This document shows, piece by piece, positions 21,571-35,033 of a stretch of 64,000 nucleotides of DNA. The DNA comes from Sphagnum magellanicum. Lineage: Eukaryota > Streptophyta > Sphagnopsida > Sphagnales > Sphagnaceae. Position 1 is the stretch's first letter, and each line of letters opens with the position of its first letter. The notes below the pieces were generated by a model. The model worked only from the letters and a program-made list of their open reading frames with translations. It did not search any database and had not been told where the DNA came from. The position numbers and the translations under genes were made by a program. The stretch covers positions 5,146,001-5,210,000 of the forward strand of contig CM038920.1 of the NCBI GenBank assembly GCA_021904315.1, given 5' to 3'.

Positions 21571-24500
21571 CACAACCTTCCACCCTCATTTCATTAGTAA
21601 CCTACTAGTTAGCACAAGGTACCAGGCTCAGTTCTTATTGGCCCAATGATTTGGTAACCCTTCAAAACGTCAATGTCATAGCGACTTTTTTAATGGACTT
21701 TTAAGGGCAACTCAATTCTTGTTAGGGTTGGCTAGTCTGGTTTCAAGTGGCCTCTTGCTTTTAACCTAGTCTATTTACATTTGATTTTCTTTTCTTTTGG
21801 ATTGGTTTTTAGTCTAATAGTGTATTTTTGTGTTTTCTTGAAGGTGGATTTTGTTGAATCTTTTGCAACATCTCCCCCCTCCCCCCCTTGTGTTATTTGT
21901 GCCCTCCTTTCTCTATTTTACAATGGAACAAGCATGAGAAGCTACTCCATTTGTTTCTCTTTTATCGGTTTTCTTTCCTGGGTTAATGTTTTTTGGAAGT
22001 GGATTTGGAAAGAGTCAATTATGCAATTCTGTTTCAAATCTGGGGCTGTCTTTTTCTTTCTTGATCTCTTTCTTTTGCAATAGAACTTGAAGATGTTGGA
22101 GATTTGCAATAGAACTCAGTAGATGTTACGAATGGGAGATTACATTTTCTTTTGGGTTTACAGTCATGTTCTTTTTAAAGTGCATAATTTGGCAACTTTG
22201 CTTCAACTTCTCCTTATAACTCTTTGTCTATGTGTTTTGCAAATAGAATTCATGAGGAGTTGCTGCATTTGGGATATTGTGATCCAAAATGAATAATTAA
22301 ACAAGAAAAATAGTAGCTTACTAGGAGTTATTTTTTGTGATGATTTTTTGTCATTTAAAAATTCTTTTCACCAAAAATATTAGGGATTTTTAGGAATGTT
22401 TTGTTTTTCTAGTATAAATTCAACTATTCTTGCTGTTTTTGGGGAAATTTTGCCTAATTTTCAATATCAAAATACCTTTTCTCAATAAATAAAAACCTTG
22501 CTTACTAATCTCTTTAACTCACATCCCATATTTGAAGAAATCTCTTTCTCTCATCAATGCCTGATTCCCCACCACAACATTAGCACATTACATATATATT
22601 TTTAATATTATTAAAACCTCATGGCTAGGAAAAAAAACTTTGGACTTATGGAATGTATTTAACAGGTTAAATATATCGTTAAACTTTAATTTAGGCTTCA
22701 CTTTGAAAATGTGAGTTCATCATTATTTACATCAATCTGAATTTTAATAACTGAACATAAAAAGTGTGCCTTTTCATGTCCATGTAGGTGGCTAGGAGAA
22801 AAGAATGAACAGAATATGAGGAAGGAGTGACCTAGTTATTAGGAAAGAAATAAAGTAATCCATGTGAAGGCATATGTTACATTCTCATATTATTTTTGAA
22901 AAAGTATTGAGATAATAATTATGTTAAATAATATTTTGAAAATTACATACATAAATATATACTAGAACTTGTGACCAAGGACAAATATGGATTTCAATGA
23001 AATATAATGTAATAGTTAAATAAATTTTAATTTTTTGATTTAAGCTTCACTTTAAATTTGTGAGCAAGAGATAAGAATAATGGTAAAGGAGATGGAAGTT
23101 TATTAATTAAAAACTATACTGTATGTCTCCCCCATTTTATTTCCCTAACATTAATAATATGTTCCCGTATGGTTTCCAATAGTTCATCATTATTTGTGTC
23201 AATCTCAATTTTGATTTTACTATATATAACAATATAGACATGAAAAGGCACATGAACTAGCATGTGCTTTTTCATGTTATATTTCGAAAAGGTATTGAAA
23301 CAATTTTCTGGAACACTTCTTCTTTGAGTTACATATTGATATATGGACCACTTGAAACCATAGACTGTGGATAAATCCAACGAATATACAACATTGACAA
23401 CTACATACATACATATATATTACTGAGTTTGTCCACAACCTTCCACCCTCATTTCATGAGTAACCTACTAGTTAGCACAAGGTACCAGGCTCAGCTCTTA
23501 TTGGCCCAGTGATTTGGTAACCCTTCAAAACGTCAATGTCATAGCCACTTTTTCCATGGACTTTTAAGGGCAACTCAATTCTTGTTAGGGTTGGCTAGTC
23601 TGGTTACAAGTGGCCTCTTGTTTTTAACCTAGTCTATTTAAATTTGATTGTCTTTTCTTTGGATTGGTTTTTAGTCCGATTGTGTGTTTTTGTGTTTTCT
23701 TAAAGGTGAATTTTGTTGAATCTTATGCAACATCTCCCCCCTCGCCCCCCCCCTGGTCATTTGTGCCCTCCTTTCTCTATTTTACAATGGAACAAGCATG
23801 AGAAGCTACTCCATTTGTTTCTCTTTTATTGGTTTTCTTTCCTGGGTTAATGTTTGGAAGTGGATTTGGAAAGAGTCAATTATGCAATTCTGTTTCAAAT
23901 CTGGGGCTGTCTTTTTCTTTCTTGATCTCTTTCTTTTGCAATAGAACTTGAAGATGTTGGAGATTTTGCAATAGAACTCAGCTGATGTTACACATGGGAG
24001 ATTGCGTTTTCTTCTGGGTTCACAGTCATGTTCTTTTTAAGGTGCATAATTTGGCAACTTTGTTTCAACTTCTCCTTATAACTCTTTCTATATGTGTTTT
24101 GCAAATAGAATCCATGAGGAGTTGCTGCATTTGGGATATTGTGATCCAAAATGAATAATTAAACAACAAAAATAGCAGCTTACCAGGAGTGATTTTTTGT
24201 ATTGACTTTTTGTCATTTTATAACTCTTTTCACCAAAAATATTAGGGAATTTTAGGAATGTTTTGCTTTTCTAGTATAAATTCAACTATTTTTGCTGCTT
24301 TTGGGGAAATTTTGCATAATTTTCAATATCAAAATACCTTTTTTCAATAAATAAAAACCCTGCTTACTAATCTCTTTAACTCACATCCCATATTTGAAGA
24401 AATCTCTCTCTCTCAAGAATGCTTGATTCCCCACCACAACATTAGCACATTACGTATATATTTTTGATAATATTAGAACCTCATGGCTAGGAAAAAAAAC

Positions 24501-25270
24501 TTTGAATTTATGGAATGTATTTTAATGGTTAAATAAATTGTTAAACTTTAATTTAAGCTTCACTTTTGAAAATGTGAGTTCATCATTATTTACACCAATC
24601 TGAATTTAATAACATGAACATGAAAAGTGTGGCACACTTTTCATGTCCATGTAGGTGGCTAGGAGAAAAGAATAAAATAATTATGAGGAAAGGAGTGACC
24701 TAGTTATTAGAAAAGAAATAAGATAATCCATGAGAAGGCACATGTTACATTTTCATATTATTTTTGAAAAAGTATCGAGATAATAATTATTTCAAATAAT
24801 ATTTTGAAAATTACGTACATAAATATATACTAGAACTTGTGACCAAGCAAAAAAATTCGGATTTAAATGAAATATGTTCTAATAATTGAATAAATTTAAA
24901 ATTTTTGATTTAAGCTGCACTTTAAAATTATGAGCAAGAGATAAGAATAACGATAAAGGAGATGGAAGTTTATTAATTAAAAAATAGACTAAATATCTCC
25001 CCCATTTTATTTCCCTAATATTAATAATACATTCCCATATGGTTTTCAATAGTTCATCATGATTTGTGTCAATCTCAATTTTGATTTTACTATATAACAC
25101 ATTAGACATGAAAAGGCACATGAACTGGCATGTGCTTTTTTATGCTATTTTTCAAAAGGTTATTGAAACAATTTTTGTGAACACTTCTTCTTTGAATTAC
25201 ATATCGATATATGGACCACTTGAAACCATAGACTGTGGATAAATCCAAAGAATATACAACATTGACAACT
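21571..25270 (+). repeat. 1.86-kb tandem duplication
   Basis: The segment starting CACAACCTTCCACCCTCATT at 21,571 starts again at 23,434, a period of 1,863 bp. The first copy breaks off at about 23,420 in a TA/CA-rich run. Both copies are non-coding by eye. The inverted arm has only one copy here, so this duplication is private to the left array. Confidence 0.85.
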
Positions 25271-26088
25271 ACAACATACATATATATATATATATCCCTG
25301 TTGGTTGGTGACAAAATCATTGATAATGATGATGCATGTTATTAGATTCACATTAAAATTGACTAATGATATTGTAAGGATATATTAATTAATTTTTTTC
25401 AATTGCATTATTGATTCATGGGATTCTCACGTGTGATGATCTGATTGGCATGATTATCTGGTTTTGGGGTTTAATTAGTTGATGAAACCTGGGCCTGGTT
25501 TGTCTTTTTGTTTTTCCCTGGCTAATGGCAACTTGCTTTTTCAAAATGGCAGAAATAAATTGTTTTGTGGGGTTAGTTGCCAAATTTCGAAATACATATA
25601 TATTGCCAGATTCTACATTTTCCCAATAGGTAAATGCTTAAATATTTTTATAGCCAAATATGGCTAAATGTTTTGATAAAAGATCACCAGTTCAACCTCA
25701 CACAAAAAACCCTTCGACTTGGCACCTACAGATCTATAACTTTTCAATGGAGGAAGGAATTTGGGTAATTACATTATTAAAAATGTCACCATTTAAAAAA
25801 TATTGGCAACCACAAATTTCAATAGCCACAATCTCAAACTCCTCTATTTTACATAAAGTGTGGGGCAGACATGGGACTCTTCTCAAATTCTAAACCGATT
25901 TACCCATTCACTATATTGGAACTGGTGTTTTTTGTTTCAGATTTGTGAAGTGGGTGGGTTAGAAATCATGCAGAAGGGGACCAAATACCATAGCGTAGGG
26001 TCAGTTGCCACATTGAGAAAATGAATTATTATTATTTTCCAAAAAATGAATTCAGTTTTTAATTTTAAAATTATATAATTTCCCATCA
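21679..26088 (+). repeat. Mega-repeat unit, left array copy 2 (partial)
   Basis: This repeats positions 1 to about 2,550 of the first unit in the same orientation, with its first 1.86 kb present twice. Homology to the first unit stops at about 26,088, where the sequence switches to the inverted copy. No convincing gene is seen. Small ORFs here (for example 21,781-22,083) are frame-open stretches of the same AT-rich sequence as the window start. Confidence 0.85.
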
Positions 26089-26100
26089 TTTTTTTCAAAT
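26080..26100. other. Head-to-head inversion junction between the two arrays
   Basis: Sequence up to about 26,088 follows positions 1 to about 2,550 of the unit. From about 26,092 it follows 58,010 onward, that is the inverted unit. No spacer or unrelated DNA is seen at the switch, only a short T run that may be microhomology. Confidence 0.7.
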
Positions 26101-27559
26101 GAGTGATATTTCAAAAATAATTATGTTTTCACACATTTATGTTTGTTTGAGTGAAAAACTTCGTCTAGAATTTTTGTGAACTCACATGAATGAAACTTTT
26201 AATATAGAATTGAAATAATATAATCAACTCATATATAATATATGATTGAATACTTCAACAAGTTTGGTAATTGTTTGAATGGTGTTTGGAGTATATTTGC
26301 ACTTTGCAATATATTGGTACGATTACAAATTTTTCATGAATATAATTTTTAATCATTTAATATCAATTTCAAAGCAAGTTTTTTTATTTACAATCTTATT
26401 CTTGGGGTTTGAACCATTTTATTCCAAGTACAATTTGAAAAAAACCTTTTCAATATTAAAGTTTTGGTGGAAGTTCAAGCACATGAAGTTTCAAAAAATA
26501 ACTTTTATTCCAACAATCTTTGATCATTGTAATGTGTTTTCACCCTTTGGAAATTGAGTGATATTGATATTCATTATAACTCATAGACATCTTTGATTGT
26601 AGTGTTTTATTATTTTGTATATTTGTTACAATGTAAACATGAGAAGTTACAACATTTTCCTTTTTTTAAAAATGTTTAGGGTTTCTAAAAAATGCTATCA
26701 AGATTTCAGATTATTGCACGCCTATTATACTTGTTATACATCATACTTTTGGGTGAAAAGTGATGAAAAGTGGTTCACCTATAATGTGTTTTTCATTTTC
26801 GAGTCTTGCAAATATTTTCTCTATATCATTGGGCCATTAAAGGAAACCTATTTGCAAAAACAAGATACCCCTTGTCACCAAATTGAAAAACAATCAAGAA
26901 TAAATTCAAAGGTTTGAAAATTTTCACTAATACTTCATTATTAGTCTATTTCTCAGTTTTTCAATTATGTTTTTTGTTACCATTATGTGTGTTTTCTTCT
27001 AGATTTGCATTATTTGATGAAAATTTTGACAACAATTCCATAAGTGAAAACATATCAACTTTGTTTTTAAAAAAACATGGCACATTGTTGCATTCATATT
27101 CACCAAAACATTTAGAAGATTTTTGTTTGTCCAATGCATAATTTTTTTAGGTTTTTGTTTTTCAAATATTTTAATTACTCCTTGGTGGTTGCTGGTGGAG
27201 CTTGTTGTGATGTTTTTTGGTTTCCAAATATGTGACATTGAATGCATTCCATAATGTCACTTACAATTTTGTTATTCTTATTTACAAGTTTAAGTACTGG
27301 GGTGAAAGCATTTGATTTTTTCCACTTTATACCCATGTTCTTGAGAGTTATTGGAGTTGTCAAAAATTGACTTATAGATATTAAAGGAATGTTCATAAAA
27401 TTCACAAAATTGGGTGGTGGATTGCCTTTGTTGGATTATGACAAATCATCCAAGTTTATGAAATTTGGTTGATTCCTTTTTATATTTGCATTTGTAGTTT
27501 CATTTCTTTGATTTCAAGCACATATTCATCTCCCAAAAGCTCTTTCATCAAAGATATCT

Positions 27560-28680
27560 AAGGTGTAGCAAAGTTTTTATATCCAATCCTATAGTGGGTG
27601 GCCTATAAACTACATCTCCTTCATCGTGAATAACTCTCACATGTCTTAGTGCATTGATCGTGCTCTTTCCCTGGAAGGCATATTCATAATCAGGGTAACC
27701 AAAAGGACAATCTAATGGAAAAAAGATTGCAAAAGACTATTTTAGATATTTATTATATTTATTATTTCATGATTATACTAGATTGGTATACGACTATAAT
27801 CAAAATGATGTCATGTTAATCTATTAAAAAAATCTAAAAATAAATTGGATATAATATAGATGTCTTTTTAAGTCCTTTAAAGTAATTCGAATCCTTGTTT
27901 TAACTACAATTTTCATCTTAAAGGAATCAAAAGGAATGTATTAAACAATGCAATTGACTTCAATTTTCTTTCATGGATAAGTAATGCATACATATATGTT
28001 TGGCAATGTTCATATAATGCAATTGATTAAATACTATACGATATAAATTTTTTGAAGGCTATAGAATCCATTTTGAAAGGGCAACAAGGAAAATGATTTT
28101 TTTTTCCCACTTGGTTGATTTTTTTAATTCACTGGGCTTAGAATTTGTGGCCCTAAGTGTTCAAAAAATGTTAAGGAAATTTTCATGCAAGAAAACATGT
28201 TAAGTTGTATATAAAAACTTATGTACCCATTTTTTGCATTTTTGGTTATTTACCAAAATATCTATGCATAATTACATACGCATATGAAAAATCACCATCA
28301 CCATGAAAATTATCATAATTTTAATTATTCAATATCTCTCATCTTAATTTATTCGATTTAAATTTTATATTTGGAAGATAACAAAAACAAAGTCCTTGAA
28401 TCTTGTGGTAAAAAAGTGGTACCCTGATTGTGAATATGTTTTGGAATGTTTGAATAGCCTTGTAGAATTGCTTATTGAACCATTTCAAAAGATGGTGGTG
28501 ATTGCAATCTTCAATTGCTAGATCTTAGAATGGAATGTGGTAACCAATCCCTACATGATGATCTTGTAATCAAAATTAAAATTGTTTCGCTTTTTTTATG
28601 CACATTTTTCCATTGTGAAGGACTTTCACTTTGTGATCTTGTGCAATTCATTAGTTATTTTATCCCACTTTTGTGTGGTA
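27560..28680 (-). pseudogene. Relic of Myb/SANT-like ORF, central copy
   Basis: Minus-strand counterpart of the relic at 4,440-5,600, with the same broken motif order, split by the same TIR element (about 27,680-28,438). The GHVRD-type motif lies on the distal side at about 27,630-27,680. The trihelix core lies at 28,440-28,650. The core is further interrupted upstream by a private insertion at 28,690-29,100. Confidence 0.5.
27680..28438. mobile_element. TIR (MITE-like) element, central copy
   Basis: Counterpart of 4,738-5,478 in inverted orientation. The ends read ATTCATAATCAGGGTAACC and GGTACCCTGATTGTGAATA, each with substitutions relative to the left copy. Non-coding. Confidence 0.6.
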
Positions 28681-28689
28681 GGTAACACT

Positions 28690-29100
28690 AGTGGTAACCC
28701 TTACCTTCAAGGCATAGACGGTTTTCAAGTGTGGCACATTTCAAGTGGTTGTAAGGTTACTTCAAACTTGGAACACCCACTAAATCGGAGCTAAAATAAA
28801 AGCTCGGCTAAAATATGGAGGAAGGAGGCATCCATCCATCCATCCACTCATTCATCCATTCATCCCAAGGTTGAGGGACTCTATAAACCTTATAAGAGAC
28901 CTTACAAACCCAAACCCTCCCTTGCTAGTGTGCCTTATCTCCAATTTTTTCATCACTCCTTGAAACAAATATTTGCTGGAGAAAGAAAACCCCCAAAAGA
29001 AAAGAAGGGCGCTCAGAGCAGCCGGAGGGCCCCATTTCTCAGTGTGAAAAAATACGTCTCCACCAACAGACCCCTCCCCGTCCGCCCCCCCCAAAGCAAT
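28690..29100. other. Private insertion in the central unit copy
   Basis: Flanked by a repeat of about 30 bp (GTTATTTTATCCCACTTTTG at 28,654 and GTTATTTTATCCCACTTTCG at 29,101). The insert carries a CATC microsatellite (about 28,830-28,865), a CTCTATAAACC TATA-like site and a purine-rich stretch with GAAAACCCCCAAAAGAAAAG. It is absent from the left (near 4,500) and right (near 60,590) counterparts. No domain in its ORFs. Origin unknown. Confidence 0.55.
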
Positions 29101-32100
29101 AGTTATTTTATCCCACTTTCGTGTCATAGGTAACATTTGAAAGCAAGGATTAACTAATTCTCTAAAAGTTTTTTTTTTTTTACATTGAATAAAAGCCAAG
29201 ACCTAGGAATGTTCCTAGCTACCTTGTTCTTGTTGGGAAGGTCTAGCTTTTAAGTTTGGTGTTGCTCTCGGTGCTGAACTTATTGATATTTTGCAATTGT
29301 TGTTGTAATGTTTGGTGCTCCTTGTGACATTACATGTGCTTCTTTTGTTACACTTTGTGTTGTTGTTGCTCCTTGTGTTATAGATATTTTCAATTGCACT
29401 CATCCAAGTGATGTCCATGCATTATTTTCCCCCTCCTTTGTTTTTCTCTCCCTAATTTTGATCCAACAAAACTTTGTTATTGATGATCTTCGTCCATTGC
29501 TGAAAAAAACTCACAATAGAGAAGCTCTCAACATAGCAATGGAGTTGTGCACAATGGGTTATTAGTTTCATAGCCTAGTGTCCATGTTGATATCTTGGCA
29601 ACCACAATTTGAACAATAGAGTTTATATTTTGAAGTTTTCACCAAAATGTAATCAATTTACCATTTACACTATTAGTACATGATAACACTCATGATACCT
29701 TGCCATGTCACTTTACCACATCTATTAATTATCAAAAAAATGATGTTATATGTGAACAAAGATTGTAAATTGCTAAGTTATTTCTTGCATTACCTACAAG
29801 TGTGAACATACCTTTATGAAATTACCATGGCACATTGGCAGAGGGGATTGTGTTTTGGTGGTTTTCTAGGAGAGTTTCACTTTACTTGGGCCATAAATAT
29901 TATACAAAGATCTAAATGATAGAAAGATGAATCACTCCCAAGAAAATCACCAAAAAAATAATCTGGTCCACAAAAACGTATCCATTAAAGTATCAATTAC
30001 AGTAATATATACCACCAAAAAAGTTAGTTACATGGATTGTAGATTCAAGTGGGATTAGGTGATGAATTGAAGATTAAGAAAGCCTCTTTTGTCAATGGCC
30101 ATGAACTTTGTCCATGCTTGTTGTTTGAAGTCACTGCATTTCCCCCAAATCCAATTTGTTCAAACCTGTTAATGGGCAGTCATACTTCATTTTACATTAC
30201 TTTAGTGTGATTTCATCCAAGGAAACTACTGCCCATCCGCATTTTTATTTGTGCAAAATATAGGTTTTTTTTGGTTGCAAACTCAATGATTTTTAGAAAT
30301 CACCAAAATTCCAAAAAATCTTTTTAAATCACCAGATTTTTATAGACAATTCAAGTAGGTAGCGAAAAAAAACAAAGGATGTTCAAATTTTTCCTTTCAT
30401 ATTTTAATAACCAAGGTTGATTCAGCTTATGGATGATTGTCACCTCAACTACATCACAAAATAAGAAAAAAAAAAACCCACTGATGCTTAATGATTCCAA
30501 TTCAATTTTGCCTTATGGGCTTGTTAAATCATAAGCCACCAAAAACTTCTTGCTAAAACACAAAACAGTTTATTCTTGGCCCTTGGAATATAAATATATT
30601 GGGTGACTTTATAACATGGTAAATGTTCTATTTGAATCTTCTGTCCTGGGGCATAGTCACCACAGGCTTTCATAGTTGGACTCAGTGATTATTTTTGGGC
30701 AAATTTTTGGAACCTAGCAAGGAAAAAAAAGAAAGGTGCGAAAGGTACAAATTGATTTTTTTTGAGAAAAATGGGCTCAAGTTGGCACATGCTATGAGAG
30801 GAAAAAAAATCTGTAGTTGCCATATTTAGAGAGAAAGTTGAAACGAGTCACCAAATTATATGAGGAATCCTATTTCTTTTTACTTAGGACCACTTGAACC
30901 TCTAGCAGAATTTTGCTACCTTACCCTAAGGTCAGTTTCGTCATTATATGATTCTCAAAATAGTGAAATGAAATTTTGTGATAATATGAATGACATGTTG
31001 AAAATCACAATATTATAGTAGATGATGGAAAATGATATAATTTTAAAATTAAAAACTGAATTCATTTTTTGGAAAATAATAATAATTCATTTTCTCATGT
31101 GGTAACTGACCCTAGGCTATGGTATTTGGCCCTCTTCTGCATGACTGTTAACCCAACCACTTCACAAATCCAAATAAAAAAAAAACTGGTTCTGATATAG
31201 TGAATGGGTAAATCGGTTTCGAATGTGAGAAAAGTCCCATGTCTGCCCCACACTTTATGTAAAATAGAGGAGTTTGAGATTGTGGCTATTGAAATTTGTG
31301 GTTGCCAATATTTTTTTAGTGGTGACATTTTTAATAATGTAAGTACCCAAATTCCCTCCTCCATTGAAAAGTTATAGTTCTGTAGGTGCCAAGTAGAAGG
31401 GTTTTTTGTGTGAGGTTGAACTGGTGATCTTCTATCAAAACATTTAGCCATATTTGGCTATAAAAATATTTAAGCATTTACCTATTGGGAAGCTAATGTA
31501 GAATCTGGCAATATATATGTATTTCGAAATTTGGCAACTAACCCCACAAAACACTTTATTTCTGCCATTTTGAAAAAGCAAGTTGCCATTTGGTAAAAAT
31601 TAGACAAGGAAAAACAAAAAAACAAACCAGGCCCAGGTTTAATCAACTAATTAAACCCTAAAACCAGATAACGATGCCAATCAAATCATCACACTTGAGA
31701 ATCCCATGAATCAATAACACAATGAAAAACATTAATTAATATGTCCTTACAATGTCATTAGTCAATTTTAGTGTGAATCTAATAACATCCATTATCATTA
31801 TCAATGATTTTTTCACCAACAATGTTATATAGTAAAATCAAAATTGAGATTGACACAAATAATGATGAACTATTGGAAACCATATGGGAATATATTATTA
31901 ATATTAGGGAAATAAAATGGGGGAGATATTTAGTATTTTTTAAATTAATAAACTTTCATCTCCTTTACCATTATTCTTATCTATTGCTCACAATTTCAAA
32001 GTGAAGCTTAAATCAAAATTTTAAAACTTATTTAACTATTACAATATATTTCATTTAAATCCAAATATTTGTCCTTGGTCACAAGTTCTTCTATATATTT

Positions 32101-34203
32101 ATGTATGTAGTTTTTAAAATATTATTTAAAATAATTATTATCTCAATACTCTTTCAAAAATAATATGAAAATGTAACATGTGCCTTCTCATGGATTACCT
32201 TATTTCTTTCCTAATAACTAGGTCACTCCTTTCCTCATAATTATTTCATTCTTTTCTCCTAGCCACCTACATAGACATGAAAAGGCACACTTTTCACTTT
32301 CATGTTATTAAAATTCAGATTGATGTAAATAATGATGAACTCACATTTTCAAAGGGAAGCTTAAATTAAAGTTTAACAATTTATTTAACTATTAATATAC
32401 ATTCCATAAATCCAAAGTTTTTTTTCCTAGCCATAAGGTTTTAATAATATTAAATATATATATGTAATGTGCTAATGTTGTGGTGGGGAATCAAGCATTG
32501 TTGAGAGAGAGATTTCTTCAAATATGGGATGTGAGTTAAAGAGATTAGTAAGCAGGATTTTTATTTATTGAAAAAGGTGTTTTGATATTGAAAATTAGGC
32601 AAAATTTCCCCAAAAACAGCAAAAATAGTTGAATTTATACTAGAAAAACAAAACATTCCTAAAATTCCCTAATATTTTTGGTGAAAAGAGTTTTAAAATG
32701 ACAAAAAGTCATTACAAAAAATCACTCCTGGTAAGCTGCTATTTTCTTGTTTAATAATTCATTTTGTATCACAATATTCCAAATGCAGCAACTCCTCATG
32801 GATTCTATTTGCAAAACAGATAGAAAAAGAGTTATAAGGAGAAACGCAATCTCCCATCCGTAACATCATCTGAGTTCTGTTGCAAATCTCCAACATCTTC
32901 AAGATCTATTGCAAAAGAAAGAGATCAAGACAGAAAAAGACAGCCCCAGATTTGAAACAGAATTGCATAATTGACTCTTTCCAAATCCACTTCCAAAAAC
33001 ATTAACCCAGGAAAGAAAACTGATAAAAGAGAAACAAATGGAGTAGCTTATCGTGCTTGTTCCATTGTAAAATAGAGAAAGGAGGGCACAAATGACAAGG
33101 GGGGGGAGGGGGGAGATGTAGCAGAAGATTCAACAAAATCCACCTTTAATACAACACAAAAATACACGATTAGACTAAAAACCAATCCAAAAGAAAAGAA
33201 AATCAAATGTAAATAGACTAGGTTAAAAGCAAGAGGCCACTTGTAACCAGACTAGCCAACCCTAACAAGAATTGAGTTGCCCTTAAAAGTCCATGAAATA
33301 GCCATTGACGTTTTGAAGGGTTACCAAATCATTGGGCCATTAAGAGCTGAGCCGGTACCTTGTGCTAACTAGTAGGTTACTCATGAAATGAGGGTGGAAG
33401 CTTGTGCACCAACTCAACTGTGCAGGTCCTATTCCTTGAGACTTGTGAACGCTGATCCATTCACCACAACATGCATACTCAAGCTAGTTACTAAACATAA
33501 CTGAGTTTATGCGAGCGCCGAACTTACTGGTTTTGCACAGAGAAGAGACATATAGGACAAAAGAGAGGGTAAGTTATGACGTTTGTCCAACCAGTGACCA
33601 GGAATGTGCATTAAGATAATAGGGAGATATGAAAATGCCATATGCATGATACATGCTAATTATACACCGGGGAACTCTTGTCCAATAGGGTGCCACCATG
33701 TTAGCAATACAGTAAAGTGACTATCCTCAATAGCAGGATGGAAAAGAGGTGGCAATCATTTTTAGGAAGATTTAGCCAAATCTGGCTACATATGACAAAT
33801 TATAAGAACTTGTACAAATCTTAATCATCCTCCTATATTTTTTGACTACATATTGATAGCCACGTATAAAAATCTGGTCATTTGTACTCCTTTTTTTTCT
33901 TCACTTCTGGAAATTCAAAACTTCGAAAACTACTTAGTTTTCGAGAATTTATTTTTTAACTTCTCTTTTTGGCAAAATTTCATCAATCAAGAAAAGACTA
34001 CTACAATCGGTATGGCTTTGAACTCGTAACCTGATTTCCATTCAGAGTGTCAAGATTCTCATTAGGGGTGGTTATGCATATGTAACGTGTGATAAATAAA
34101 AAATTCCCTTGAACCATTAAATTACAGAATCTGCACAGTGCCAACGGTGGATGCTGGAAAAGTAGATTCCACCGCAGACGTCGATATCCGTCCTTCAGTC
34201 GCG

Positions 34204-34211
34204 TATATAAG
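34204..34211 (+). promoter_or_regulatory. TATA box of right PAH gene
   Basis: TATATAAG, 160 nt upstream of the ATG at 34,371, matching the left copy. A CT-rich leader (TTTTTCTTTTTCTTTCTC) lies between the TATA box and the start. Confidence 0.7.
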
Positions 34212-34370
34212 AAGCAGGTGTCGCTGCTCTCGCTGCACCCATCGACCAAGTAGTCCTTATAGCCGCGGGCGAGCTTCCACCCATCAACGAAGGAGTCCTT
34301 AAACGGAGCAGCAGCTCTTCATCATTCATTTTCTCTTGCTCTTTTTCTTTTTCTTTCTCTTCTTCGCATC

Positions 34371-35033
34371 ATGGGGCTCTGCAGTATGTCGCTGGACTTG
34401 CTCTTAATTCCTCGTGAGTTGCAAGTGTTTCTATCCAAGAGCGTGGTAGAAGCGAATTGCAGCATAACGCGCTTTCTCTTCTCTATCTTCTTTACGTATG
34501 GGTTCTACATTCCAGCAGCTGGTTTGTTCGTTCAATTGTTGTTTGTATCCGCAATGATGCAGGATGCGGCGGAAAGTGCAAAACTGGAAATCTGGATGAA
34601 CGCTTTCTCTTTCCTTGTTCATATGCTTCACGTGTGCGTTTTATGTTCTAGGAGCTTGTTTGTTTGTTTGGCAATTACGAAGCAGGAAGAGGAGGGAGAG
34701 GAGGATGCGGAGGAGGAAGAGGACGGAGACGAGGAAGAGGACGTGGAGGAAGAAGAGACAGAACTGGATATGGAGCTGGGCATGTTGCGGCCGATGACCG
34801 ATACCGAGATCACATATTTGGCTAAAGAACTATGGTACGCGTACACTACAAGCATGAAGATCTACTTCCGAATGATCAACCAGGAGTTGGTGTACATCGA
34901 GTTCGAGTGCTGCGTAGCCCTGCTGTGCTCTGGTGAGAAGACCCACGACGAAATGCTGCCCATAGTTACCGCTTTGTTCCAGCTCGACCACCCAGAACTG
35001 ATCGCAGGATTTCGCTTCTTCTTCGAACCCTGA
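34371..35033 (+). CDS. PAH-domain (SIN3-type) protein with hydrophobic N-terminus and acidic tract, right copy
   Basis: 220 aa, intact. Differs from the left copy by a few residues in the hydrophobic half (I41F, L54V, C56L, K63M, I85M in left numbering) and by a shorter acidic run. From the end of the acidic run to the stop the protein is identical; the three nucleotide differences I see there (CCA/CCG, CTG/CTC, ATC/ATT) are all silent. Both copies are therefore likely maintained by selection or by conversion. Same architecture and PAH signature as the left copy. The start is the first in-frame ATG after a short 5' leader. Confidence 0.75.
   Translation: MGLCSMSLDLLLIPRELQVFLSKSVVEANCSITRFLFSIFFTYGFYIPAAGLFVQLLFVSAMMQDAAESAKLEIWMNAFSFLVHMLHVCVLCSRSLFVCLAITKQEEEGEEDAEEEEDGDEEEDVEEEETELDMELGMLRPMTDTEITYLAKELWYAYTTSMKIYFRMINQELVYIEFECCVALLCSGEKTHDEMLPIVTALFQLDHPELIAGFRFFFEP

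Larger units (their letters stand above)
1..21678 (+). repeat. 21.7-kb mega-repeat unit, left array copy 1
   Basis: The sequence at position 1 restarts at 21,679, giving a tandem period of about 21.68 kb. The same unit is present in inverted orientation from 33,301 to 64,000; examples of mirror pairs are 12,848-13,066 with 42,001-42,219, 15,012-15,652 with 39,411-40,055, and 19,933-20,607 with 34,371-35,033. The arms differ by scattered substitutions and indels, a few percent by eye. Order inside the unit: AT-rich segment, Myb/SANT relic, minisatellites, solo-LTR-like insertion, AT-rich stretch, PAH pseudogene, minisatellite, PAH gene. Confidence 0.9.
26089..33300 (-). repeat. Mega-repeat unit, right array copy 2 (partial, inverted)
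   Basis: Read on the minus strand this is the start of the same unit: 31,060-33,300 mirrors positions 1-2,550 and 26,095-31,030 mirrors about 2,550-7,000. It also matches 58,010-64,000 in direct orientation. It contains the central copies of the Myb/SANT relic and the TIR element, plus a private insertion at 28,690-29,100. Confidence 0.85.
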
